Notes under the pieces: model-generated
Database searches by the model: none
Told to the model about the DNA's origin: nothing
Seen by the model: only the letters and a program-made list of their open reading frames with translations
Assembly: GCA_900770875.1 (NCBI GenBank)
Contig: CAAGLV010000166.1
Span: forward strand, 1 to 8,681
From: Flavobacteriales bacterium
GTDB lineage: Bacteria; Bacteroidota; Bacteroidia; Flavobacteriales; Weeksellaceae
DNA length: 8,681 nucleotides
Direction: 5' to 3'
In this document: one piece after another, positions 1 to 6,062 of the stretch
How positions within the stretch are numbered: the first letter of the stretch is position 1
How the letters are laid out: each line of letters opens with the position of its first letter
Position numbers and translations under genes: made by a program

Positions 1-30
1 AAGTTTCAGTTAATCACATCACAAGAATAA
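1..30 (+). CDS. 3' end of an upstream gene, possibly a second ExbD
   Basis: The first frame reads ten residues ending KFQLITSQE-type sequence and then TAA at 28-30; the gene starts outside the window. Another frame is open across this stretch, so the assignment rests mainly on the tidy 18-base gap to the next start. In Bacteroidota the gene before an ExbD of this kind is often a second ExbD in an exbB-exbD-exbD-tonB operon, which is the reason for the tentative identity. The fragment is too short to show any family motif. Confidence 0.4.
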   Translation, partial: KFQLITSQE

Positions 31-48
31 TTAAAAGAAGTTTAAGAA

Positions 49-585
49 ATGGCGCAAATAGATACAGCCGATAGTGGCGATGGTAAAAAAGTTCGTTCCA
101 AGAAACAGTCAACGAAAGTTGATATGGCACCGTTAGTAGACTTAGGTTTCTTATTAATTACATTCTTTATGTTCGCGGCGACACAAATCAAACCGAACGT
201 GATGAACTTAAATATGCCTCCAAAATTAGAAGAGAAAACAAAATTAGACGTTACTCCAGAAATTAAACTAGAGAACTCTTTATCTGTTTTAATTGGAAAA
301 GAAGGAAAAATCTTTTGGCATCAAAAAGACCAAAGTTTAACTGCAGCTGATTTAAATGAAACAGACTATTCTGCAGAAGGAATTCGTAAAGTAATTACAA
401 CTGCTTTCGCGAAAGCTCCAGACAAGGATAAATTTACTGTGATCATTAAACCAACAGACGGAGCAAGTTATAAAAACTTAGTTGACGTTTTAGATGAAAT
501 GGAAATTACGAAATCTACTAGATATGGTATCGTTGAAGTAGCTCCTTACGAGCAATCTGCTTTAGACGAGAAAGTAGGTAAATAA
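49..585 (+). CDS. exbD: Biopolymer transport protein ExbD/TolR family
   Basis: ExbD is the single-span inner-membrane partner of ExbB that uses the proton-motive force to energise TonB. The 178-residue protein has a basic cytoplasmic N-terminus (residues 13-24, rich in Lys/Arg), then 'KVDMAPLVDLGFLLITFFMF' spanning about residues 23-42. Asp31 sits where the family has its essential membrane aspartate, in the pattern M-x-P-L-V-D. A periplasmic domain follows, with a C-terminal part (about 124-160) containing 'FTVIIKPTDGASYKNLVDVLDEM', which matches the usual ExbD layout of a strand followed by a helix. It is longer than E. coli ExbD (141 residues), as is common for the second ExbD of Bacteroidota operons. 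The tonB start lies 34 bases downstream, so the two are very likely cotranscribed. The ATG at 49 is the first in frame and precedes the membrane segment by a normal distance. Confidence 0.9.
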   Translation: MAQIDTADSGDGKKVRSKKQSTKVDMAPLVDLGFLLITFFMFAATQIKPNVMNLNMPPKLEEKTKLDVTPEIKLENSLSVLIGKEGKIFWHQKDQSLTAADLNETDYSAEGIRKVITTAFAKAPDKDKFTVIIKPTDGASYKNLVDVLDEMEITKSTRYGIVEVAPYEQSALDEKVGK

Positions 586-619
586 AAGTAGATTGATTAA
601 TTAAAAAAGAAAATTTAAA

Positions 620-1576
620 ATGTCAGATAACAAAAAGAATATAAAATCATTAGACGAAATTGTATTCGAGAACAGAAATAAAGAGTATGGGGCGTACGAC
701 TTGCGTATGTCAGAAAACCGCTCTTTATTACGTGCTCTTTTACGAGGAGGTCTTATCATCTTGTTATTGGTTGGTGCTATATTATATTCAATTTCTGATT
801 TAGGAAAAGGTAAAGGTAACGAAGATATCACGGTTGATGTTGAATTAGCAGATATCGATATTCCTGATGTTCCTGAAGAAGAAGAACCAGAAGTAGTAGA
901 GCCAGAACCAGAGCCAGAATTACAAGAGAATCATTATCAAGAAGAAACAGCTCAAGAAAAATTTGTCATTCCTGAACCAAAACCGGATCCAAAAGTTCAA
1001 GAGACTGTTCCTCCAGCTGAAGATTTAAAAGGTAAAGACTTGTCTTTTGAAAAAAGAGAAGGTAAAGAATCTACTAGTCAAACTGGTGGTGGTCCTGTTA
1101 ATTTAAATCCAGAGGCTCCTAAAAATACAACGCAAGCTCCTAAAAACGACAGCAAAGCTCCAGAACCAGCTGCTGGTCCAGCTACAGTATCGGCACGTTC
1201 TGCTACTGTAATGGCGGTTTACCCAGGTTGTGAGAAAGAAGCTGCTAAAGGTAAAGATGCTGCAATTGCATGTTTATCTAAAAAATTAGGTGATGATATT
1301 GCAAGCGAATTACAAGATTTTGCTGATAATGCAGCAAGTGATGGTATTTCGGGAGTATTAGTTGCTAAGTTAAATTTCCAAATCGATACACAAGGTCGTA
1401 TGGTTAAAATTTCTCCTCAAGGTGATGCGAAATTAGGACCTGAAGCTAGAAAAGCTTTAGAACGTATTACGCAAAAACAACAGAAGAGAGGTAAAACTAT
1501 TAAGCCTGCTGAATCTGATGACGGAAGACCAGCAATTTTACAATTTAACATCCCTGTTAAAATGCAAATTCAATAA
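620..1576 (+). CDS. tonB: Energy transducer TonB
   Basis: TonB links the ExbB/ExbD motor to outer-membrane receptors across the periplasm. The 318-residue protein starts with a cytoplasmic segment containing 'LDEIVFENRNKEYGAYDLR' (11-29), a hallmark of Bacteroidota TonB proteins, followed by one membrane span at about 43-58. Residues 76-135 form an acidic, proline-rich spacer with Pro-Glu repeats, followed by a Gly/Pro/Ala-rich linker (155-190). The C-terminal domain begins near 'VYPGCE' (200-205), a common motif in this group. Cys204 and Cys218 are both present; a paired role is only inferred. The end, 'AILQFNIPVKMQIQ', is the final strand of the TonB fold. Substrates of the partner receptors cannot be inferred. 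The gene is last in its operon and is followed by a strong hairpin. Confidence 0.92.
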   Translation: MSDNKKNIKSLDEIVFENRNKEYGAYDLRMSENRSLLRALLRGGLIILLLVGAILYSISDLGKGKGNEDITVDVELADIDIPDVPEEEEPEVVEPEPEPELQENHYQEETAQEKFVIPEPKPDPKVQETVPPAEDLKGKDLSFEKREGKESTSQTGGGPVNLNPEAPKNTTQAPKNDSKAPEPAAGPATVSARSATVMAVYPGCEKEAAKGKDAAIACLSKKLGDDIASELQDFADNAASDGISGVLVAKLNFQIDTQGRMVKISPQGDAKLGPEARKALERITQKQQKRGKTIKPAESDDGRPAILQFNIPVKMQIQ

Positions 1577-1584
1577 TAACATAT

Positions 1585-1618
1585 AAAAAAAGCGATTCGT
1601 AATTGAATCGCTTTTTTT
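1585..1618. terminator. Bidirectional rho-independent terminator
   Basis: The arms AGCGATTC (1591-1598) and GAATCGCT (1605-1612) form a perfect 8-bp stem around a 6-base loop. A run of A on the left and T on the right gives a U tract for transcripts from either side. It sits between the tonB stop (1576) and the stop of the convergent argE-like gene (1630), so it probably ends both operons. Confidence 0.93.
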
Positions 1619-1629
1619 ATTGACTGATT

Positions 1630-2697
1630 TTAAAAATTAAAACCTGTTAATAACTTAATGTATCTATCGATACCATGTTCTATTTCTGAAATTAAAATAT
1701 ATTCGTCTGGTGTGTGCGAACGAGCCGAATCGCCAGGACCTATTTTAATTGTATCAAAAGCCATCATGGTTTGATCGGACATTGTTGGTGATCCGTAAGT
1801 AGAACATCCTAATGCAATTCCTTTTTGTACAATTGGGTGATCGATTGAAATACGAGACGAATTTAAACGCAACGATCTTGGTTTAACCTCTGCTTGTGGT
1901 AAAGCATCAATAATAATTTGCGCTACCTCCTCGTTTGTGTATAATTCGTTTACACGACAATCAACAACCATTTCGCATTCGTCCGGAACAACATTATGTT
2001 GTTTACCTGCATTAATTTGTGTAACGGTAGTTTTAACTGGCCCTAACATATCCGAAACTTTCTCGAATTCGTGATTTTTAAACCAATTAATAATATCTAA
2101 CGCTTCGTAAATTGCATTTACACCTTCGTTGCGTGCTGCGTGTCCTGTTTTTCCTTTCGCTGTAACATCAAAAACAATTAATCCACGTTCGGCAATTGCC
2201 ATATCCATTTTTGTTGGCTCGCCCACAATACCTAAATCAATTTTTGGTAAACTTGGCAGTAAGCTTCCTACATTTAAATTACCCGAACTTTCTTCTTCGG
2301 CTGTAATGGCTACAATTAAATTAAATGGTAAATCTTCGTTTAAAAAATTAATAAACGTTGCCAATAAACTTACCGCAGATGCACCTGCATCATTACTTCC
2401 TAAACCTGTTAAACGATCTCCTTCTATGGTTGCTTTTAACGGATTATACGTCCACGATTTTCCGAATTTAACTGTGTCGTGGTGCGAGTTTAATAAGATT
2501 GTTTTTTTTGATTCATCATATCCTGGATGAATGGCATACACATTATTATCTTGACGTTGTGGTGTTGCCCCATTTTCTTTTAAAAAATTAAAGATAATTT
2601 CGGCCGTTTCATTTTCTTCGCTAGAAAAAGACTGCGTTTCGATTAACGTACAAAGTAAATCGACAGCCTTTTTGTTTAGGATTTGTAGATCTAACAT
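1630..2697 (-). CDS. argE: M20-family N-acyl-ornithine deacylase (ArgE/DapE type)
   Basis: This metallohydrolase probably releases ornithine from its N-acylated form. The 355-residue protein carries the expected di-zinc set: His72 and Asp74 in 'SHHDTV', Asp103 in 'GLGSNDAGA', the acidic cluster 134-136 in 'TAEEESSG' (general base plus metal ligand), Glu160 in 'GEPT', and His328 in 'SHTPDE'. The lid/dimerisation domain lies at about 172-285 and includes 'GKTGHAARNEG'. ArgE, DapE and LysK share these residues, so the arginine role rests on the neighbour: its ATG overlaps the argB stop by 7 bases (2691-2697), implying translational coupling. The blocking group removed may be acetyl or succinyl; Bacteroides is known to use succinylated intermediates. 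A dapE role in lysine synthesis is the main alternative and is less likely in this context. Confidence 0.85.
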   Translation of the reverse strand: MLDLQILNKKAVDLLCTLIETQSFSSEENETAEIIFNFLKENGATPQRQDNNVYAIHPGYDESKKTILLNSHHDTVKFGKSWTYNPLKATIEGDRLTGLGSNDAGASAVSLLATFINFLNEDLPFNLIVAITAEEESSGNLNVGSLLPSLPKIDLGIVGEPTKMDMAIAERGLIVFDVTAKGKTGHAARNEGVNAIYEALDIINWFKNHEFEKVSDMLGPVKTTVTQINAGKQHNVVPDECEMVVDCRVNELYTNEEVAQIIIDALPQAEVKPRSLRLNSSRISIDHPIVQKGIALGCSTYGSPTMSDQTMMAFDTIKIGPGDSARSHTPDEYILISEIEHGIDRYIKLLTGFNF

Positions 2698-3458
2698 AAG
2701 ATTGTTTTAATTTCTGAATTAATATTTTTAGCGTGCACTAATGTCACTTGCTTAACGCCGTTTTCGATAACACGAAAAGCATTATCTAATTTAGGAATCA
2801 TTCCTTCAAAAATTACACCTTCTGCCTTTAAATTTTGATAAAGATCTTTTGTGATTTCAGGAATCAATGTAGAATCGTCATTTACATCGCGTAAAACGCC
2901 AATTTTATCGAAACAAAAATTTAATTGCACTTCGTTTTTAACAGCCAAAGCTTCGGCAACTGTAGATGCAATAGTATCGGCATTGGTATTTAATAATTGC
3001 GCTTCGCCATTATGTGTAATTGCACATAAAACTGGTGTGTAGCCATTATCGATTAATAATTGTAAAAAATCAACATTAATTCCGTCTAAAGTAATATCGC
3101 CAACAAAACCATAATCGATTGTTTTTACAGGACGCTTTACTCCTTTAATTACATTTCCGTCTGCACCCGATAATCCTACAGCATTTGTACCAAATTGTTG
3201 TAATTGCGCAACAATCTGTTTGTTTAAATTACCTGCATATAATCCTGTAACAACATCTAAAGTTGGTTGATCTGTAATGCGACGTCCATCAATCATTTTA
3301 GGTTCGATTCCTAACTTTTCTAACATTTTCGACGCACCTTTACCTCCACCATGTACTAAAACTTTTGGTCCTTCGATCTGCGAAAAAGTTTGTAAAAAGG
3401 CATTTAATTCTGTTGGGTTATCAATAATCCCTCCTCCTATCTTAATTATTTTCAGCAT
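2691..3458 (-). CDS. argB: Acetylglutamate kinase (amino-acid kinase family)
   Basis: ArgB phosphorylates the side-chain carboxylate of N-acylglutamate, the second step of arginine synthesis. At 255 residues it is close to E. coli ArgB (258). Visible landmarks are the N-terminal 'KIGGG' (Lys6), 'VHGGGK' at 35-40 (phosphate-binding glycine loop), 'DGRRITD' at 57-63 (Arg for substrate binding), 'SGADG' at 97-101, 'LLNTNADT' at 155-162 with Asp161 as the catalytic-site aspartate, and 'EGMIPKLDNA' with Lys223. The short form without the long N-terminal helix suggests the arginine-insensitive class, so control would be transcriptional; this is inference. It is the first gene of a two-gene minus-strand operon with argE, diverging from the GNAT unit. 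Confidence 0.95.
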   Translation of the reverse strand: MLKIIKIGGGIIDNPTELNAFLQTFSQIEGPKVLVHGGGKGASKMLEKLGIEPKMIDGRRITDQPTLDVVTGLYAGNLNKQIVAQLQQFGTNAVGLSGADGNVIKGVKRPVKTIDYGFVGDITLDGINVDFLQLLIDNGYTPVLCAITHNGEAQLLNTNADTIASTVAEALAVKNEVQLNFCFDKIGVLRDVNDDSTLIPEITKDLYQNLKAEGVIFEGMIPKLDNAFRVIENGVKQVTLVHAKNINSEIKTILC

Positions 3459-3490
3459 CTTAATTTTTATATAAAATTTGTTCTGTTTTT

Positions 3491-3522
3491 TTGGTGATAC
3501 AAAAATAAAGTATTTAACTTTG
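3491..3522 (+). promoter_or_regulatory. Bacteroidota-type promoter for the GNAT unit
   Basis: TTG at 3491-3493 and TAACTTTG at 3515-3522 match the -33 TTG and -7 TAnnTTTG elements with a 21-base spacer. Transcription would begin near 3528, giving a long leader (about 165 bases) before the GNAT start. It overlaps the minus-strand element at 3500-3507. Confidence 0.7.
3500..3507 (-). promoter_or_regulatory. Candidate -7 element for argB-argE
   Basis: Read on the minus strand, this is TATTTTTG, an exact match to the Bacteroidota -7 consensus TAnnTTTG, about 42 bases before the argB start. No clear TTG -33 element is found at the expected distance (around 3529-3531), so the call is moderate. Confidence 0.5.
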
Positions 3523-3526
3523 CATC

Positions 3527-3542
3527 TCAGTATAATAACTGA
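3527..3542. promoter_or_regulatory. Inverted repeat TCAGT-N6-ACTGA, candidate operator
   Basis: Perfect 5-base arms, TCAGT (3527-3531) and ACTGA (3538-3542), lie over the predicted GNAT transcription start and where a -33 element for the opposite promoter would be. A regulator bound here could act on both units. It is not a standard ARG box; only a TGAAT half-site (3540-3544) overlaps its right edge. No protein is assigned. Confidence 0.35.
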
Positions 3543-3557
3543 ATATCTTGTTGATTA

Positions 3558-3704
3558 ATGAAAGAAATTTTTAAGAATATTCTCTTCCTAAAAGAGAACA
3601 AATCTTCTAAATCTAATGTTTCTAAAACTTATAGAAACTACAACTCTTTTATTAACAAATTAACCTCTTTTCAATTAATCAACACTCCTAAATTATGTAT
3701 GTAA
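3558..3704 (+). CDS. Possible 48-residue upstream ORF / leader peptide
   Basis: An ATG about 30 bases after the predicted transcription start opens a 48-codon frame, MKEIFKNILFLKENKSSK and onward, ending at TAA 3702-3704. It overlaps the GNAT start (3695) by 10 bases in another frame, an arrangement suited to translational coupling. The peptide is rich in Lys, Asn and Ser and has a single Arg (residue 26), so it does not resemble a classical arginine attenuator with repeated Arg codons. It matches no family I recognise. The composition is also what random AT-rich DNA would give, so it could be a chance reading frame in a leader. Confidence 0.35.
   Translation: MKEIFKNILFLKENKSSKSNVSKTYRNYNSFINKLTSFQLINTPKLCM
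3580..3598 (+). other. Small hairpin in the GNAT leader
   Basis: TTCTCTT (3580-3586) and AAGAGAA (3592-3598) can form a 7-bp stem with a 5-base loop. There is no U tract after it, so it is not a terminator; it could shape the leader RNA or be incidental. Confidence 0.3.
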
Positions 3705-4276
3705 GAATAGCAAATGCAGACGATACCAAGTACTCGGCACTTTTATGTGAGTGGTACGAAGAGTCCGCTCGTATGAGAAAGACAGGTATCGCAAAAAGAA
3801 ATCCGGTTTACTTAGAGCGCAAAATGCATCATGGTAATGCGGTAATCGCTTTTGATGATAATGATCAATTAGCAGGTTTTAGTTACATTGAAACGTATGA
3901 AGAAGAAAGATTCGTCGTTAATTCAGGTTTAATAGTACGTACGGATTTAAGGAGCTCAGGAATTGGTCGAGAAATTAAGCATGCAGTTTTCGCTTTATCT
4001 CGTTCTAAGTTCCCAAATTCTAAAATTTTCAGTATTACAACTTCATTAGCAGTTATGCGAATGAATACTAAACTTGGTTACAAACCGGTAACTTTTTCGG
4101 AGTTAACACAATCGGATGAATTTTGGAACGGATGTAAAAGTTGTAAAAACTACCACATCTTAATGGAAAATGATAGAGAACGCTGTATCTGTACAGGATT
4201 AGTGTATGATAATTTGGATGATGATTATGCTAAAGAAGCAAAAAAAGCAAATAATGACAAAAATAATAATGAATAA
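3695..4276 (+). CDS. GNAT acyltransferase of the arginine cluster
   Basis: The 193-residue protein has the GNAT acyl-CoA site: 'GLIVRTDLRSSGIGREI' (78-94) with the R-x-x-G-x-G loop at 86-91, preceded by the strand 'FSYIETYEEERFVV'. It resembles the GNAT proteins that Bacteroidota carry in arginine clusters, with 'GTGIAKR'-like (30-35) and 'GYKPVTFSELT' (128-138) segments. No argA or argJ is seen in the window, so it is the best candidate for the first step, acylation of glutamate; this is inference. Near the C-terminus are Cys147, Cys150, Cys164 and Cys166 (C-x2-C, then C-x-C), a pattern that could bind a metal. The last 20 residues are a charged Asn/Lys-rich tail. An in-frame TAA just upstream (3689-3691) fixes ATG 3695 as the start. 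Acetyl- versus succinyl-CoA use is undecided. Confidence 0.85.
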   Translation: MYVRIANADDTKYSALLCEWYEESARMRKTGIAKRNPVYLERKMHHGNAVIAFDDNDQLAGFSYIETYEEERFVVNSGLIVRTDLRSSGIGREIKHAVFALSRSKFPNSKIFSITTSLAVMRMNTKLGYKPVTFSELTQSDEFWNGCKSCKNYHILMENDRERCICTGLVYDNLDDDYAKEAKKANNDKNNNE

Positions 4277-4300
4277 ATATTCGTTATTAGGTTTTTTTTT
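4264..4300 (+). terminator. AT-rich hairpin plus T9 tract after the GNAT gene
   Basis: Two 12-base arms (4264-4275 and 4278-4289), complementary except for one T-G pair, surround AA at 4276-4277. The T run at 4292-4300 follows within two bases. The layout is that of an intrinsic terminator, but the stem has almost no G-C pairs and would be weak. Its centre is the ARG-box-like 12-mer, and it includes the GNAT stop codon. Confidence 0.4.
4270..4283. promoter_or_regulatory. ARG-box-like operator, copy 1
   Basis: TGAATAAATATTCG matches the enterobacterial ArgR operator core TGAAT-wwww-ATTCA at 13 of 14 positions. It overlaps the GNAT stop codon and lies about 50 bases before the predicted argR transcription start. 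The identical 12-mer GAATAAATATTC recurs at 4332-4343. Confidence 0.6.
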
Positions 4301-4312
4301 GTCTAAAATGAG

Positions 4313-4320
4313 TATATTTG
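4313..4320 (+). promoter_or_regulatory. -7 element of the argR promoter
   Basis: TATATTTG is an exact TAnnTTTG match, placing a transcription start near 4327 and a leader of about 20 bases. No good TTG lies at the usual spacing; the one at 4299-4301 is only 11 bases away. Confidence 0.6.
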
Positions 4321-4330
4321 CATAAATTTT

Positions 4331-4344
4331 CGAATAAATATTCA
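4331..4344. promoter_or_regulatory. ARG-box-like operator, copy 2
   Basis: CGAATAAATATTCA matches TGAAT-wwww-ATTCA at 13 of 14 positions and ends three bases before the argR ATG. It sits just downstream of the predicted start site, where bound ArgR would block transcription. In RNA the same palindrome could fold next to the argR start. Confidence 0.65.
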
Positions 4345-4346
4345 AA

Positions 4347-4802
4347 ATGAGTAATAAAAAATACAGATTCCAAGTAATAAAGGACTTAATCACTACCGAA
4401 GAAATTGGTAGCCAAGATGAATTATTAAAAAGTCTTATGGATTTGGATATTGTAGTCACTCAAGCAACATTATCAAGAGATTTACGCGAATTAAAAGTTT
4501 CTAAATTTCCTAATCATAACGGAAATTACATTTACAAGTTAACAGAAACCGAAGCTACTCATCAATCCATAACACACAACAATCAAGTTACACTTACGTT
4601 TTCGAAGAATTTAGGTGTATTAAGAACAAAACCTGGGTATGCTACCAGCCTCGCTTTTGAAATTGACAATGCGCCATTCAAAAGTATAATTGGTACAATT
4701 GCTGGAGACGATACAATTTTAATCGTTATGAAAGAAAGCAGTACAAGAGAAGAAGTAACAAAAGAATTAAAGACAATAATTCCCAATATAAACAAACAAT
4801 AA
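4347..4802 (+). CDS. argR: Arginine repressor ArgR
   Basis: ArgR is a hexameric arginine-sensing regulator of arginine genes. The 151-residue protein has the N-terminal winged helix with 'GSQDELLKSLMDLDIVVTQ' (21-39) and the recognition segment 'ATLSRDLREL' (40-49). The C-terminal oligomerisation domain carries 'GYATSLA' (97-103) and 'GTIAGDDTILIV' (116-127); Asp121 and Asp122 align with the pair that contacts arginine. Length matches E. coli ArgR (156). Two operator-like sites bracket its promoter, so autoregulation is likely. The stop and the argG start share one base (TAATG, 4800-4804), so argR and argG are almost certainly one transcript with coupled translation. Targets beyond its own promoter are not shown by clear sites in this window. 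Confidence 0.95.
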   Translation: MSNKKYRFQVIKDLITTEEIGSQDELLKSLMDLDIVVTQATLSRDLRELKVSKFPNHNGNYIYKLTETEATHQSITHNNQVTLTFSKNLGVLRTKPGYATSLAFEIDNAPFKSIIGTIAGDDTILIVMKESSTREEVTKELKTIIPNINKQ

Positions 4803-5983
4803 TGAGCAATAAAGCGGTTTTAGCTTACAGTGGAGGGTTAGATACATCTTACTGTTTAGTAAATTTAACAAAAGATCAAGGAATGGAAGTACACACAGTA
4901 ATTGTAAATACTGGTGGATTTTCTGAAGAAGAGTTAAAAGAAATCGAAACTCGTGCATACGAATTAGGTTCTTCTAAGCACGTAACAATCGATATTACAG
5001 ATAAATATTACAACGATTGTGTACGTTACTTAATTTACGGTAACATCTTAAAAAACAACACTTATCCGTTATCTGTAAGTGCAGAACGTATGTTCCAATC
5101 TATTGCTATTGCTCAGTATGCAAAAGATGTAGAAGCAGAATACATTGTACACGGATCTACTGGTGCTGGTAACGATCAAATCCGTTTTGATGTTGCTTTC
5201 GCAGTAATCTCTCCAAACTCAAAAATCATCACTCCTATTCGCGACGAAAAATTATCTCGTCAACAAGAAGTAGATTACTTAATCTCTAAAGGAGTAAATT
5301 ATAGTTGGGAAAAAGCAAAATACTCTGTAAACGTAGGTATTTGGGGAACTTCGGTTGGAGGTGTTGAAACATTAACATCTAACGAAGCTTTACCAGAAGA
5401 AGCTTACCCAACACAATTATCTAGAACAGAACCTTCTATTATCGAAGTTGAATTCGAAAAAGGTATTCCAGTTGCTTTAGATGGTGAAAAAATGTCTCCA
5501 GTAGCTTTAATTCAAAAATTAAACGAAATTGGTGGCGAATATGCAATCGGACGTGATATCCACGTAGGTGATACAATTTTAGGAATTAAAGGACGTGTAG
5601 GTTTCGAAGCGCCTGCTGCTTATATCTTAATTAAAGCACACCACTTATTAGAGAAACACACGTTAACAAGATGGCAATTATTACATAAAGATTCTTTATC
5701 TAACTGGTACGGAACTTTATTACACGAAGCACAGTACTTAGATCCTGTGATGCGTGACATCGAAGCTTTCTTAGAGTCTTCTCAAGAAAGAGTTACTGGT
5801 AAAGTTAAATTACAATTAAACCCTTACCACTTCTCGATGATTGGTGTTGAATCTCCTTACGATATGATGCAATCTAAAGTTGCTGTTTACGGAGAAGAGA
5901 ACGATGCTTGGGATTCGAGAGATGCCAGAGGATTTATTAAAATATTTGGTAATCAATTAAAGATTGTTCATAGTTTCGATTAA
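4802..5983 (+). CDS. argG: Argininosuccinate synthase
   Basis: ArgG joins citrulline and aspartate using ATP, the penultimate step of arginine synthesis. The 393-residue protein begins with the N-type ATP-pyrophosphatase loop 'AYSGGLDTS' (8-16). 'YPLSVSAER' (88-96) lies in the substrate region, and 'HGSTGAGNDQIRF' (117-129) is the second signature. The usual signature has Lys or Met before the G-N-D; here it is Ala122, which I take as a lineage variant. The C-terminal part contains 'GRVGFEAPAAYILIKAHHLLE', and the protein ends 'GFIKIFGNQLKIVHSFD', normal for the family. It overlaps argR by one base. A long hairpin in the 79-base gap to argC may cap or attenuate the transcript. Confidence 0.96.
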   Translation: MSNKAVLAYSGGLDTSYCLVNLTKDQGMEVHTVIVNTGGFSEEELKEIETRAYELGSSKHVTIDITDKYYNDCVRYLIYGNILKNNTYPLSVSAERMFQSIAIAQYAKDVEAEYIVHGSTGAGNDQIRFDVAFAVISPNSKIITPIRDEKLSRQQEVDYLISKGVNYSWEKAKYSVNVGIWGTSVGGVETLTSNEALPEEAYPTQLSRTEPSIIEVEFEKGIPVALDGEKMSPVALIQKLNEIGGEYAIGRDIHVGDTILGIKGRVGFEAPAAYILIKAHHLLEKHTLTRWQLLHKDSLSNWYGTLLHEAQYLDPVMRDIEAFLESSQERVTGKVKLQLNPYHFSMIGVESPYDMMQSKVAVYGEENDAWDSRDARGFIKIFGNQLKIVHSFD

Positions 5984-5992
5984 TTGATTCTT

Positions 5993-6024
5993 TAAAGTGG
6001 GTTCATTAGCTTGAATCCACTTTA
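5993..6024 (+). terminator. Hairpin between argG and argC, possible attenuator
   Basis: TAAAGTGG (5993-6000) pairs with CCACTTTA (6017-6024), then one G-T pair and TTCA/TTGAA-side pairing extend it to 13 bp around a 6-base loop (6006-6011). The following bases, TTTATTTC, are only a partial U tract. It may terminate some transcripts after argG or stabilise their 3' end. No TAnnTTTG promoter was found between it and argC. Confidence 0.5.
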
Positions 6025-6062
6025 TTTCAATATCAAATTAAACAATAAACGCAAACAACAAG

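Noticed and set aside
601..831. 76-codon minus-strand ORF
   Set aside because: Antisense to the start of tonB and without recognisable motifs; a shadow frame.
1115..1146. Repeated GCTCCTAAAAA units in tonB
   Set aside because: They encode the Ala-Pro-Lys-rich linker; short coding repeats are normal in TonB spacers.
2129..2530. 133-codon plus-strand ORF
   Set aside because: It lies entirely antisense to the argE-like gene, which has all its metal ligands; the translation shows no family features.
3574..3583. Perfect palindrome AGAATATTCT in the GNAT leader as a third ARG box
   Set aside because: The two GAAT/ATTC halves touch with no 4-base spacer, so it does not fit the operator geometry, and such 10-base palindromes are common in AT-rich DNA.
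3644..3684. Imperfect tandem repeat beginning CTCTTTT before the GNAT gene
   Set aside because: The match is loose and AT-rich, with no flanking structure; likely chance.
4299..4301. TTG as the -33 element of the argR promoter
   Set aside because: Only 11 bases separate it from the -7 element, well short of the roughly 20 expected.
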